Positions 11,651 through 24,280 of a DNA stretch of 64,000 nucleotides are shown piece after piece (position 1 is the stretch's first letter; each line of letters starts with the position of its first letter). Source of the DNA: Lumbricus rubellus (taxonomy: Eukaryota; Annelida; Clitellata; Crassiclitellata; Lumbricidae); NCBI GenBank assembly GCA_945859605.1, contig OX243814.1, positions 38,421,630-38,485,629 of the forward strand, in the 5' to 3' direction. The notes under the pieces were generated by a model. That model worked only from the letters and a program-made list of their open reading frames with translations. It ran no database searches and was not told where the DNA came from. Both the position numbers and the translations under genes were made by a program.

Positions 11651-14600
11651 ATGAATTATTACGATATTTGCTACTTACTATACACTTTAGTACTATTCAG
11701 TTCCGTGAATGGTAAGTCATTTACAACTAACAGGGTAAGTTTTACATCAGGAAATAAATATAATTATAATTATAGCCTATATATATATATTAGGCTACCA
11801 GGTACAATAATTAGCCGTAGCCTTTTCAGTTATTATTATATGGAACTTTGATAGGCCCTAAAAATAAAGGTAGGCCTATTGGCGTTTATTGTGGTTTGTG
11901 ATAAATACCAGACAGTTTAAATGGGGTGAAAATGTCTGCATTGGTCAATAGAATGTTAACCATCAGGCAACCAAGCTTTCTTATGACATGAACTACCAGG
12001 ACGTTACCACCCCTGGATTCTGAAACAATAAGCCTACGCTATCACATAGGCCTATCAATTACAATATGCCTTATTATTATCATTTACGATTTCAGCATTG
12101 AAAACCGATCTCACGGGACTATACAATATTGCGATTGTTGCAAACCATGACATTACCCTGACGTGTCTTCGTGACTCTAAGCCGAGAACCTCCATCAACT
12201 GGTATTACTCAATGCCTGGGTCTTCGGATATAATAAACATCAGTCGTGATTCCGATGTGTTGGACACAAGTAGAAAGTTTGTGCTGACGGGAGACATGCC
12301 TGGTCAACATATATCTATCAAGTCTGTTCAGATGAGTGAAGCCGGAGCGTACATGTGCGAGGCAATCATTGCGAACCAGTCTGGAGGTGATGTGATTAAA
12401 ACAAATGCAAGAGCAGAAATGATAGTGCTAGGTAAATGTTCTATTATAATTATCTATTATTTATTAATCAGTGTGCGCTAAAGAAACTTCATGACGACGA
12501 CTAACTTGTCCTCTTCTTACCTTCATTGCCATAATATTATAATTACAGGGTGTCCAATAAGTTCGTGAACGATTTTGCTAGCTTGTTACAAAAAATATAC
12601 ACAACAAAAATCAATCATTATTTTACCATTTAATAGACAATAGTGTTGCCTTTGCTGGCTATAACAGCTTTCATTCTTCTGGGCAAAGATTCGATGAGGT
12701 TGTACAAAGTTTCAACCGATATCGAATTCCATGCTTTTCGCAAACGACGTTTTAGCTGAGCAGGAGTATTTGGTTCAGGATCTTTGTAGACACTGCCTGA
12801 GAGTATACTCCAGAGATTTTAAATCGGTGAGAGATCAGGAGAGTTTGGAGACCAGTTTTCAATGTAGTTAGGAATATTTTCGTTTAGCCATGCTCGCGAA
12901 ACAGCAGATGTATGTGCTCGCGAATAACAACCGTTTTTTCCTCTGAGCGTCTGTTAGCAATGGCGCCTTTCTGCGTTTCCAACTTCTCCACTTTAACTCC
13001 CCTTTCATGTAATTTCTGATTGGTTTCTTTGTTGTCCTTAAGTCCACCTGTTTTTAGAGATTTTTCTATCTGTCTCAATCCGGGTCCTCGTCTGTATTTC
13101 GCCTTTTTGATTATTTTAATAGCAGCCTGTGTCAAAATCTTTGGTCGACCGCATCGTGCATGATCGCCTAACTCGCCTTGCTTGCTTTCTTCAACCCATT
13201 TTGCTACCCAACCTTTCGATCATCCTAATTTATCGCCTATAACGGAATATGATTATCCTTCTTCATCAAGAATAGCAGCTTTCGAGCGTAACTGAACGTC
13301 TGCTATTTTCCACATTTTTTTCGAGTTTGTTTACGAAAAACGATCGCGAACTGCAAAAAATTCGCTAAAAATAGCCCCTCAGCCTAAAATGATGACGTCA
13401 TTTCCTCGTTGCAAAAAACTAACACGTTTTACACTTTTTGGTTTCGGGACATAAAGCTCTTTCAAATGGCATAAGCATTGTTAATGTTTGTTGCAAAATT
13501 TTTCTGCTATATGCAAGCAAAATCGTTCACGAACTTATTGGACACCCTATATAAGGGGCAAAGAATTCGATCGGTATTTGTCATCAGTCAGTGATTGGTG
13601 TCTATCTAACGTCAAACGCTTTGTCTGTTGGGATCTCAGTCAAATGTTTAGCCCCATGGCTTATTATGTGAGGTGGTAAGCCATAACACCGTCCAAGTAG
13701 GTCTAGACCTACTGCACATCCTGTGTTCCAGCTGACAATAGAGAGTCTGAACGGTGCTCGCCCGAGGCATCAAGAATTCGTATAGTCGCCATAGTTTGAA
13801 AAGAATTTCACATCTAGGGTCATCACTAAAAGACTAGAAGTAAACCAAGTTTACAACAATAAGTAACCAGCAGAAATCCACTGCAGAACAGACTGCATGC
13901 TATAGAAACTCATCCTTTTGACCTTCCTACTGCAATGCAATGTGGCTGGTTGCGGTTTTTCGTCCCGATTGATCATAAACGAAGATAATACTAAGCTAAG
14001 ATGTAGGCCTATTATACTGTGCAATACTTCCGAAGGAGCATGCGGGAGGCACTAAATCCTGCCCTAAAAGTGAGATAAGACCACGGTAAGTCAGAAGTGA
14101 GATAAAAAAAAACCTAGTTGGAGTCAGAAGTGTGATAAAACTATGGTGGAGTCAGTAGCGAGAGAATACCATGCAGGTGCCTGCAGAGTGATGGCAAAAG
14201 CTGTTGAAAAAATTAAATGAATGATTTGAATACCATCGCAGGTCTACATAGGGCACTAGGAGCTATTTATGTGGTATTTCGGTGTCAATAGGCCTAATTA
14301 TTAACGCGACTGTACTGCATGCTGTTGAAAGAATTAAAAGTGTATGACAATTTCAGCGATTTGTCTTTTCTTTTAGCAAAACTTAGGCCTATGTGAAAAA
14401 ATAATAATATTCTTGCATTTCCGCGGTTGGTATTTGAAATGTCTCAGTGAGATAAAGAAAATAGTTTATCAAGTCAGTTTGCTGTTTTATCATTTGTTTG
14501 TTGATAGCATCCCATCCAACACTCGCTGTTGCTCATGTTATCGGGGCGCAGAATAAAACTAGGTTGAACTGCAGCATTCAGTGGTCTGGCAACTGGGAAC

Positions 14601-17600
14601 CGACAATAACATGGACACTCGGAGAAGGTTTGTATCATTTCGATGCCCGTATCGATAACCTTACGTTAGACAACACATCACATCTTACTTCGACTGTGGC
14701 TATCGTGGATGGCCTAATATCACCCAACAAGTCTCTAACCTGCAGAGTCCACTTCAGCAACACGACTGCATCCTTGAGTGGACCCACAGCAACAGGAAAT
14801 GTACCAGATTACTCGTACAGTTACACATGGACGGAGAACACAACTTACGACAAGCCTTTGTGTAAGTAATCATCTGAACTGACAATACATTATATTACAC
14901 AGACTTACACATTTTCATTGCAACCACGTAGGCCTACTATAATAATTTATAGGCTAGGCTATAGATTATTTCTGTGGCAAAAGGCATTGCTGCAGGCTAC
15001 ATAAGAGTTTAAATGTAACCCCAATTAAGCACAGTAAACATTATCTACACTAATCACAACGAATACAAATAAATACTTAACCGAAATGATCTGATCCAGT
15101 GCTGCCTATGCCTAATCGAAAATATTCTAAGTATTATAGACCTAATCAAATCCATTGAAGTCTAGCCTAATTTAGACTAAATCATTAGGCAACCTAACCT
15201 TGTTATCTAATAATGGATTTGCACTTTGAATATAATATTATTATGTCTATCTATTCTTTTCAGAAACATGTCTTATCTGCATGGTAGTCATAGAGCCAGT
15301 AGGGCCTACTAACCCAGGCTACCCTTATTTGACTTTCACATACAGCAGTGTTTACATAACTAGCCAAAGTTTATACTTTGCTAGTCAGCCTGTGAGCGCA
15401 CAATTGGACATAAAGCATAGTTTTAATACATCGAAGTAATAATAATTGTTTATAAAAAAGCAAAGTAAATTAGTAGTCGAGCGATAATGTCGGACATACA
15501 CGTAGGCCTATTAGCGTCAAACAGTCATCTATTATAGTCTATACAGCAGCCTGCAGCGATAAAAATAATGTCTTTCCAAATTAACGAATCACATCATGGT
15601 AGGCCTATCTGTTTATTACGTGAATGTTTGATAGGCCTATAGAAGTATAGAGTCTGTCAGTGAGTTTTAAAAGTGACAGTGTGAATTCAAGGCAAATGTT
15701 CATAGCAGGCTTTCCTGGAAACACCACTAGCAACAGTACTGTTTCCTCTAACATTCAGTGGACATAGGCCTATAATTTGCTCGTGCGAATCGGCGTGAAA
15801 CTCCGAAGCAGTGTCTGCGCTGTAGTCGGGAGCGCCTCTGAGTAGAATGGCTTGAAAGGGCGCTATGGAAAATGCGTGAAATAAATAAATAAATAAAACA
15901 TTGTGACCATGCGTTTGGCCTACATGTGCACATGGCGGACGCTTCGCCTTGACGTGATTTCAAAACCGTAAGGTCGGTAAGGACCTTGGTGTGCCACTGG
16001 CATACGATTTATAAATACTGTACATTATTTGCATAAATAAATTAATATATATATATATGAATAAATAAAATATTCTAGACTGAAAGCTTATGTGTATTAA
16101 GAAGGCCCTATGTATTCTGATCGCTGTTGTTGGATGGTGGACCTCGAAGTTCTGTTGAAGTCTCCAATACGTTTTCTTTCCTTCTTCTTCTTCTTCCTCC
16201 TCTTCCTCCTCCTCCTCCTTCTCCTCTTCTTCTTCTTCTTTTCCTTCTCCTCCTACTCCTTTTTATTCTGCAGTAGGCCTACATAACGATATATGCATAA
16301 AATGTGATAGGCCTAACATATTTTGTGATGCATATAAGACCAGCCAAAAGACATGATCATCCACCCGATCAAAGATACATACGATTCGAATGAGACGATC
16401 GTTTGTTCAGCGGATGGATATCCAAAACCAACTTATATTTGGACCAACGTAGAAACAGGAAACTCACAACCAGGCGCAAAACTATCGACCAACATTGGAC
16501 CCGGTTCATATACGTTTCAATGCACAGCAACAAACGATATTGGAGTTCCGGACAAAAGAATTATATCATTCAGAGTGAAGGAAGAAAATCTAGGTATTTA
16601 CTAGTGACAATGTGGCATAACTACTATAAATTATAGCAATTATTATTGTATTGTATTGCATATAAGCATTTATAAAGTGTCTCTTACAGAATAGCTATCC
16701 AGAGGCTCTCTCGGCGTGACAGCCCCGAGGAAATAAAAAAGACTTCAAGCAACGAAAGGCTGAAGATGACATCCCATTCCCCAATAAGAGCTTACTACGG
16801 ATAGTGGGAGGAGGGTCATTCCACATGAAAGGACCTAAATGGCAAAGGCGCGGTGTTGGGCCATGGCAGTCCTTGCCCTTGGAACCAAGAGATCAAGTCG
16901 ATCAGCAGACCGGAGAGAGCGGGAAGAGACTGCAGAGAGGGGTTTGTGCATCAAGTCACAAAGGTATTTGGGAGCTTGTCCAGTTTGAGTTTTTGAAACT
17001 AAGAGCAAGGGCGGATACAGAAACTTTGGACGGGGGGGGGGGGGGCCAAAAATTCTTGGCCTTGAGTCTGGAGAAATTTTCTTTAGTATCCGCCCAAAAA
17101 GTTGATGAGCTTTTTTCATCCGCCAAAAAAGTTGATGACCTTTTTTTCGTCATCTGCCAAAAATATCAGGAAAATTATATAATTTCGTCTGCCCAAAAAG
17201 TTGATCACCTTTTTTTGAAAAGTCATTAACCGAATCCGTGAAAATATGCCAAATTATAAGCTTCTTTAAACCAAATGGGGGGAACGATACATGGGCATTT
17301 CTAAATGGGGGCCATGGCCGGATTGACCCCCCTGGATCCGCCCCTGACTAAGATTAGTACCTTGAATTGGATACGAGAGACAACAGGAAGCCAGTGAAGA
17401 GCCTACAGTATAGTAATTCTAAATCCAAGTATAAGTTTGTTTCTTTGAAATGTAGGCCTTGATTGCCCTTGAATTATATCTAGGCTACTATTTAATGATA
17501 AATGCACGTTAATACCGTAATGCAGTGTTCCTATCATTAGGCCTAATAGGTTTATAATTGATAATACAATGCCTTATTTTGGAGTTAGACAAGAAATAAG

Positions 17601-20594
17601 AAATACACATAGGCCTACTATTAGGCCCACAAAAACTTCGACCTACATGTATCTAGTCAGTCAGTCACATAATCTGCACCTTAAACTGACATTCGATGAT
17701 GAATTGGTAGGTTTAATGATTAGATCATCGTATCATTCTATGAGATCTAATAATAAAATAGCAAATCTTTCCAATCAATTAACGGTTTTATTGTAGCCAA
17801 CCGATGGCACAGCACATGGGCGGAGACCTGGGGGCAGGGGGACGGTCCCCCCAAAAAGGTGTTGGGGGACTGCCCATGCATTGGTCCCCCAATCTTCGAG
17901 CGTCAAGGCTAAAAAGTCAGTCAAATATTTTGGCGGTGAAATAGACATTTTTGCTTGACTTTTTGGCCGGATGACTAAAAAAGGGTCATCAACTTTTTAT
18001 ATGACTAAAAAAGGTCATCAACTTTTTGGCGGTGAAAGTAGAACATTTTTGCTTGGAAAAAGGTCGTCAGAAATTTTCGTCCGTCAAAAACTCTCGCGTC
18101 TTTCCTTCGGCCACTCGTTCCTCGTTTGTCTCCCCCCCCCCCAATCTCCACCCAGGTCTCCGCCATCATGGTTGCTGTGGAGTGTGGATACAGGCTACAT
18201 TCAAAGAGAGGACCGAGAAAGGATCCCGCTAATTATAATATAAAATGTAAGCAAATAATATTTGTGGTGGCAGGCAACACCGCAACAGATCTAAACTAGC
18301 GATCATTAATAATTGATCTTTATCAATTATTGCATATCTGATGTAGGCTCTACCGATCGTAATAATTTGCCAGGATCGTTGATTATCGATACAGGCCTAG
18401 TCCTATATGCAACAATCTGCGCAGGAGCTGCTGGACTTGTAGTCACGACAATTTTTCTCGTTGTCATGAGAAAGTATTGGAAAGGAAGAGGTTAGTTATG
18501 TCAGTCACATCGCTCTAGCGCAGATTCAACAGTAGATCATTCGTTTCAAGTTCATGCTTAAAATCGACAGTGTTAGGGCCTGCAATGTAGCTAAAAAATG
18601 TCATGGGGGCCTATAGGCCTATGCACTTTATCTTGGAAACGCTACCAGTAATAATATTGTTTCTTCCCACAAAAAGCAGACAAAATATCAAGCATCAAGA
18701 GTGGGTCTATATGCCACTTAATTGCATAGTGACATTGATGTAGGCTAATGCTTTCCATACTGAGCGAGTCAAGCCTGTCAAGGTAAGGCATTTTAAAATA
18801 AGGTGAGGCAATTTACGAGTAGGCCTATCTGTCTCTATGTAGACCTAGGATAAGTGAGGCATTTTTTGTGAGGTCAGGTAAGGAAACTTTATTGCTCAAC
18901 TGTCCTGTCTTCTTCGTCGTAGCATATTGATAATAATATTGCACTGGAAGGCAACATGGCGACAGCAGCTGCTGTCAAGCAATGGCAGACCCTCCCAAGT
19001 TCCCATGTCACAACGACAGTGTCCTAATAAATTCTATAATAGCTGCAAAACGTCAAGTAAGCTTAAGTGTATAATTATAATTCTTCACTTAGGCCTACTT
19101 GACTTTTATTTCCTAAGAGTTTAGGCTATAAGAAGTTTTAAATTTATAAGAATAGGCTTGTAGATTACGGAAAGAAGATAAGCCTAATTATTGATCTTCC
19201 TTGAGCTGACGAATTCTTCTCGTGTAAGGATCGGTTTTCTGTTACAGATAAGGTTGAAGAAAGCTGCAACGACCAGGAAGGCGAAACAACAGACGGACCT
19301 CCAGGTCCCCCAGTCGTTGCTGAAACTGCAGACATAACGAAGGTATAGGGTATAAGCTTACTTAAACTCTTGAAAATATCTCTATTCAAATAATTGCAGT
19401 GACCAGTGACCACTAGACCGGTGATCAATCGTCCGCAGTGATCAATCGTCCGGTGATCAACCATCCGGTGATCAATCGTCCGCGCACCGCCGTATGGGCC
19501 TGTATTTTTTTTATTATCGTAAATGCCTTTGTGCTCGATTTGGGTTTTTTTATAGCGCATCCTTGCTGAGGAGCCATCGTACGTTGACATGAGTCAGATG
19601 AGATCGATTATGAAACCAGTTGCCCACCCCGCAGCATCCGGATACCAACATTTGAACGCAATAAAAAGAGCTGGTGAACTGCCAGAAACACTGGAAACAG
19701 GTATAGGTCCTAGCTTAAATATCTAAGGGTAATAGGACTACAGTCCTACAGGCTAGCCTATATATAGGCCTACATATAATTTATAGCCTATTAATTGTTC
19801 TCATGTTTCACAGAGATGGCGTATTGTATTAGGCCTACAGAGTTCAGAGCGACGGATTTTTCTTGACATCAACAAAATATTAATGCAATAATTTGTAGAT
19901 GAAATGAATAAAATAAAGTGCATCGTAGCCTAGTAGGCTACTTAATTTCCCTTCCATGCATGTAGCGGTTGTAGCCTAACTGAGTTGCGGACTTGCGGTT
20001 TTGTCTACCTGTGTTTTTTCACATTAAACGAATATATATATAAATATATCGAACGGTTTTTATAATTATAGGCTATGCTCTAGCAAAGCACTCTTTCCTT
20101 ATTAGCCAAAATAATTCTTTTTAAACATAGGCAGTGGTGGCGCCAAGATTTCCGTTTTTTAGTCATCCGGTTGAAATCTCGTAAAAATGTTCCAATAATA
20201 AGACGCAATAATTATGCAGAACAAGTAGGCCCTATAAAGGGCCTATAATATTATACAAAAGTAATAGTCAATGTATTAACTCATTCGGCAAAGGATTTAG
20301 GAGACAGATAAACAGATTAGGGAGCAATATAATTTTCTAGGCACTCCAGAAGCAGGCTACTGGTACTAGTACACGTAGCCTAGGCCTACTTAGTACTATT
20401 CTGTAAAGATTGATTTGTTATCCAAGATAGGCCTAATAATTAACTTCCTTTGCCTCAAAAACGTTAGGACCTACACTGTTAACATCTGAATTGCTTATGA
20501 TTTAGGCAAGCCTTCCATCAGCATAATCAATGAGGATGAGAACGAACCATACAGATACGTCTCGATGATAGCCTGCGTTAGGCCTACTTCATAG
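11651..20594 (+). CDS. Gene B: three-Ig-domain type I receptor with ITIM and YxxM tail
   Basis: Exons: 11651-11711 (signal, ..LLYTLVLFSSVN), 12096-12431 (V-like Ig), 14508-14861 (Ig 2), 16339-16593 (Ig 3), 18347-18490 (transmembrane), 19248-19342, 19556-19700 and 20506-20594 (tail, TAG). Sum 1479 nt, 492 aa. Joins are phase 1 except one phase 0 join inside the tail. Domain 1 has LTC..INWYY..EAGAYMC and ends MIVLG. Domain 2 has LNCSIQWSGNWEPTITW and ends YSYTWT. Domain 3 has CSADGYPKPTYIW..YTFQCTATND; its acceptor (ATAAG at 16334-16338) was picked because the result aligns without gaps to gene A. The helix around LVLYATICAGAAGLVVTTIF precedes RKYWKGR. The tail has SYVDM and YVSM (YxxM, PI3-kinase type) and SGYQHL (ITIM consensus). 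Large introns are filled with transposons. Function as a signalling receptor is inferred from architecture. Confidence 0.87.
12546..13549 (-). mobile_element. Dead, internally deleted Tc1/mariner-type transposon
   Basis: TA duplications (12544-12545, 13550-13551) flank inverted repeats of about 34 bp, AGGGTGTCCAATAAGTTCG.. at each end. It lies in intron 2 of gene B, opposite to the gene. The - strand holds two parts of one transposase: an N-terminal helix-turn-helix region from the ATG at 13313-13315 (..GDHARCGRPKILTQAA.., two stops) and a C-terminal part (NWSPNSPDLSPI-stop-NLWSIL .. SLPRRMKAVIASKG) ending near 12632. The middle, where the first two catalytic Asp residues lie, is deleted. Confidence 0.85.
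12632..13315 (-). pseudogene. Tc1/mariner transposase relic
   Basis: Remnant frame inside the transposon described above. Two stops disrupt the N-terminal DNA-binding region, a frame change and deletion remove the central catalytic core, and a TAA at 12819-12821 replaces the Glu codon expected in the conserved SPDLxPIENLW motif, which is the third acidic catalytic residue. Not a working enzyme. Confidence 0.8.
14030..14175. repeat. Degenerate tandem repeat in gene B intron
   Basis: Three to four imperfect units of roughly 40 bases built on GAGTCAGAAGTGAGATAAAA. It lies in the intron before Ig exon 2. Confidence 0.5.
15781..15897 (+). repeat. 5'-truncated copy of the tRNA-derived SINE
   Basis: Carries the family core (GGCGTGAAACTCCGAAGCAG, GTCGGGAGCGCCTCTGAGTA) and an AAATAAATAAATAAATAAA tail but lacks the tRNA head. 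In the intron between Ig exons 2 and 3 of gene B. Confidence 0.7.
16180..16265. repeat. Polypyrimidine (CTT/CTC)n tract
   Basis: Pure C/T run on the + strand about 75 bases upstream of the third Ig exon of gene B. It may influence splicing of that exon or simply be a microsatellite. Confidence 0.8.
16700..17000 (-). pseudogene. Non-LTR retrotransposon (LINE) C-terminal relic
   Basis: On the - strand, reading with one frame change, the protein runs GQAPKYLCDLMHKPLSA.. then RTAMAQHRAFA.., then GPFMWNDPPPTIRS. This pattern (GxAPxYL, then WNxLPxxIR) is typical of the region after the reverse transcriptase domain in CR1/L2/RTE-type LINEs. Only about 300 bases survive, inside intron 4 of gene B. 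Confidence 0.65.
17006..17346. mobile_element. hAT-type MITE (CAGGGGCGGATCC family, copy 1)
   Basis: Begins CAAGGGCGGATACAG and ends GGATCCGCCCCTG. The flanks ACTAAGAG (16998-17005) and ACTAAGAT (17347-17354) are an 8-bp duplication with one mismatch. The interior repeats 'AAAAAGTTGATGACCTTTTT'. Related copies lie at 36.2-38.2 kb and 53.3 kb. Confidence 0.75.
17819..18164. mobile_element. MITE with GGCGGAGACCTGGG inverted ends
   Basis: Perfect 14-bp inverted repeats GGCGGAGACCTGGG (17819-17832) and its complement (18151-18164). The inside carries GACTAAAAAAGGTCATCAAC motifs, shared with the CAGGGGCGG family. A clear target duplication could not be defined. Located just before the transmembrane exon of gene B. 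Confidence 0.65.
19410..19486. repeat. Short tandem array of a GGTGATCAATCGTCC unit
   Basis: Four near-identical 15-17 base units between two tail exons of gene B. Purpose unknown. Confidence 0.7.
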
Positions 20595-20697
20595 CCTAGC
20601 ATTCAGTTCTACAAAATCGGACAGCATGGATTCTTTTCAATATTTCTAAACAGCTTCCACGAATGACTGAACAGTGATTCCGAAATAATCTTGTATA

Positions 20698-20703
20698 AAT
20701 AAA
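20698..20703 (+). terminator. Poly(A) signal candidate for gene B
   Basis: AATAAA 104 bases after the gene B stop codon, a typical distance for a 3' end. Confidence 0.5.
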
Positions 20704-22024
20704 TGTGTCGCTTTTTGCAGTTTACAGTGTACAATACATTAATGTTTAGCGGATATTACTGTAGCCTATGTAGACCTAGGCTATTAGAGTAACATTGTAC
20801 AAAGCAGGACGCTTTATATAGGCCTAGGCCTATGAGCACACCATTATGCAATGCCATATTAAGCAGCCTGTGCATTATATACAGTGTCAGGCCTATAGGT
20901 TAGAAATGATTCTATGGAATCGTTAAACCCAGCCCGTTTCATATAGGCCTAAACTCGGCCAATGCTGCTCCTTCTGTATGAAATCTTCAGTTTCTGCTGC
21001 TATGTAGGCCTAGCCTATTCGTAGGCTGACGCCGTGATAATACCATACAGAAAAAACAATAATAGCCTATTTGTCCAGATTCATAATCGTCTAGACTCTG
21101 TGCTGCTTAAAAATATGGCTGTCATGAAATCTCGTTGATCCAATTTGTCATGATTTAGAAAGTTAAAACGCAGATTACCAAATAATGAAATACATGTACG
21201 TACACTTTATTTTATAAAGACGAGATTTAAAAACTGATGGTAACATTAAAGTCAAATTACTGACAAGCTTTGCACTGGCATGTTGATGTTCATCAAACAG
21301 GCTTTTGAATTACAAACACAACACAAGTGGATGTACAAACATAATTATGGAAGCAGTGTTTATCGGGCACATGCCTATCACAAGAAAAATGTTGCATGTA
21401 AAGCATACTGAAATTGTAGCAATCCTACACTGCATTACACATACAGAAAATAAATGCAATAGTTCCAATTAAAAAAACATGTTCAATTTATACTATTCCA
21501 TCCTTGTGGATCTGGACGTGGAACAAAACCGAAGTCTGTCAATTGATTGATTGATTGTATTAATTATTTGTTTGAATAACTGACTTAAATCTGCATCAAA
21601 TTTGTTTAAATTAACTAAGTCTGGTTTTATACTTTAGAAACCGATAGTACCATGAATATGACGTGATTAGCCAAAAACAGAACACTTAACAAAGCATACA
21701 AACTGATTAAACTTCAATTTAAACAATGCCCAACATAATTATATATACATGTATGTAGGCAATAAATCGAAAGCATTTGCTATCACTGTATTTTCGACTA
21801 CTTTTTTAATGCCAGAATGAACAGAATAATAAGTCATGGTTAACAATAAAATGGACAAACATTTAGTAGGCTAGTTAGTAACAATAAGTTCGGAACAAAA
21901 GTTATTAGAAACATTGCAATGCATGAGGCAAGCATTCCAATGCAAGTGCAAATAAAGTAAACTTTCTTTAACAGTGCATGCATATCGTAGATTCATCAGT
22001 GTTTTAAAGGCTCCCAAATAACCA

Positions 22025-22100
22025 TTTGCATCACTGTGGTTGGACTGGGAGCGACTCTGAGTGGGCCATTAAAGGGACGATATATAAATTCCTGAAATGA
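22025..22100 (+). repeat. Old 3' fragment of the SINE
   Basis: Only the end of the family core is left (GGGAGCGACTCTGAGTGGGC followed by AAAGGGACGATATATAAAT). Confidence 0.5.
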
Positions 22101-22379
22101 ATCAATGAGTTTTGTCATATACATACACAAAGTGGTCATGAAAACACAATGAAAATCTTTAGACAATCACATTAGAATAATAAGCCTAATATGCTATTAT
22201 ATACATGAATAATAAGCCTAAAATGTTGTTATATTATACACAAAACATAATCACAAACAATCTTCAGGTGGAATGCAGTCGAATATGAACCCAGTGGGGA
22301 ATACCATTCATTTTACTCCGTCAGATAGAAACCGGAAGAAACCTACAGAATCCACCAGTGGTTCAAATTTTCTTTCTCT

Positions 22380-22572
22380 TGCAGCTGGAAAGTTGCATGT
22401 TCGAATCCACCTCAAGCCACAGCGTAGGAACCCTGAGCAAGTCCTTCACTCACAATTGTTCGAGCGCTTCGGCGTAAAACTCTGATGCAGTGTCCATGCT
22501 TTAGTCAGAAGCGCCTCTGAGTAGAGAGCTTGAAGGGACGCTATAGAAATGGAGAAAAAATATATAAAATAA
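22380..22572 (+). repeat. tRNA-derived SINE, head partly lost
   Basis: Box B relic GTTCGAATCCACCTC near 22398, then the family core (TCGGCGTAAAACTCTGATGC, AGCGCCTCTGAGTAGAGAGC) and a short A-rich end. Confidence 0.7.
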
Positions 22573-24280
22573 ATATATCACGTACGCAAAAAAGCATTTT
22601 CAACCCCTCCCCTTGATGCACCGTGCACATTCTGTGGAAATCTCACGTGCGTACGTACAACTAAGCTTCTCTACAGTAACTAACCTCCTTGCAAAAGTTG
22701 AAATAGCTAAAAGCCAAGCGCAAAGAGTCGCATATAGCACCTTAAATAACAACATCTTACATCAGCATTGCATTGATTACAATGGCTACCAAACAATCAT
22801 ATCGCAAGGTTTAAAACCACACTTCACAAGACATTATAATTTCAACAGTGCATAGACCTACTGCTCACCCGTATACTACCTGACAGTGGTGAACTGTAGG
22901 CATACTCAGCAGTTGGTTCAAAGCTTCACTGTCCAGCTTTGCACATTCTGTTAAATCTGTTAAGATATTCAGGACTACCAATAAGATCTGCTTTTTCAAC
23001 TTGCTTGTGCATGACGCAGCCTGACCTCTAGTTTCCAAAAAAGTTGGATTTCAACAGGAATTTTCCAATGGATTATAATCTCAAATTTGAAGCAATAAAT
23101 ATCCACAGACTATATACAAGTAACGAAGTTACTTCAGATTAGATTGAGGTAAATGGGCGAGATTTTCATCATGTTATAAAGCATAATTAAAACACTGATT
23201 CTGCACACCCACACATCAGAAAAAGCTTCCAATGATCAAAACAGTGTACATTGAACAGCCTCTTGTGTTTATTTATAAAAATATGACTCATATCTAGGTA
23301 TACATGTATATCCAAATCTGCAGTTTCAAGTAAAATAGAGGACTGGCAATAACAATCTACCAATAAGGGAATCAATTTTCCCCTTACATATATATGCCAG
23401 ATAGCAGCATTTACAGTTTTATATGAGTAATACTAATGATCTTTATAAAATTAGACTGCACAAGAATACAACATAGACTCTAAAAATGCAAATAATGCTT
23501 TATAATTTTATTTCATACATACTTGGACTTGTTCATATTTATTTGCTCTCATGTGCTAGCAATAATCCAGACCCAGTACTGTTTACACATCAGACAGATC
23601 CCAATTTGATGTTTCATAAATGCAGACTAGCATTTACTACTATCATACTATATTTTGTCCATGCCAACTTTAAATTGTGAGTACAGCTGCACTAATTTTC
23701 CACTTACAGCCTAATTATTGGTAATAAATTCAAGCACACATTGGCTAAAACAGCAAAATATATATCACAAGTCGTTGCAATAAAAATGGAACAACGTAGT
23801 TATATTTTCGCCAAATTAAAATACAAAAACTACCACAACCATTTTTATCAAGATCTGTAAAATACATTTATTTCAAAATAATATAAAATACTGATACTCG
23901 AATTTTGAATTGATCACATTCTAAACACAAATTGTAAAGAAACTTACATGAATTATCAAACATCTCTAATATCTCTATCCCCTTTATTAATAAACCAATG
24001 AAATTCACACTTTGAAAGCACTTCGTTGAGTATACAACAATACCATGAAACTGCAGCCAATATCAGCTTACATCTGGAAAACTGTCAAAGTTCTTGTGGT
24101 GCTTAGACAGAGTTAACAATCCGAGTAGAGATTGAACGATAAAACCACAAGAAAACAACAGCATAGACTTTTCCAAAGCAGTTGCAATAGGCCATTCTGG
24201 TGACTCATTCATGGCCATGATTAAAAGTGCAAGACTGTTTGATGCGTCAATCTTTGAGTATGCAGTATACAATATACATG

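Larger units (their letters stand above)
20704..24280. other. Convergent 3' region between genes B and C
   Basis: The first part (to about 21.1 kb) still has dense TAGGCCTA motifs. From about 21.15 kb the motif almost disappears and the DNA becomes AT-rich. On the - strand this AT-rich part would be the 3' UTR or flank of gene C; one - strand AATAAA lies at 21206-21211 and several others closer to the stop. No other exon recognised. Confidence 0.4.

Noticed and set aside
16804..17229. 141-residue + strand frame
   Set aside because: Antisense to a LINE relic and running into a MITE.
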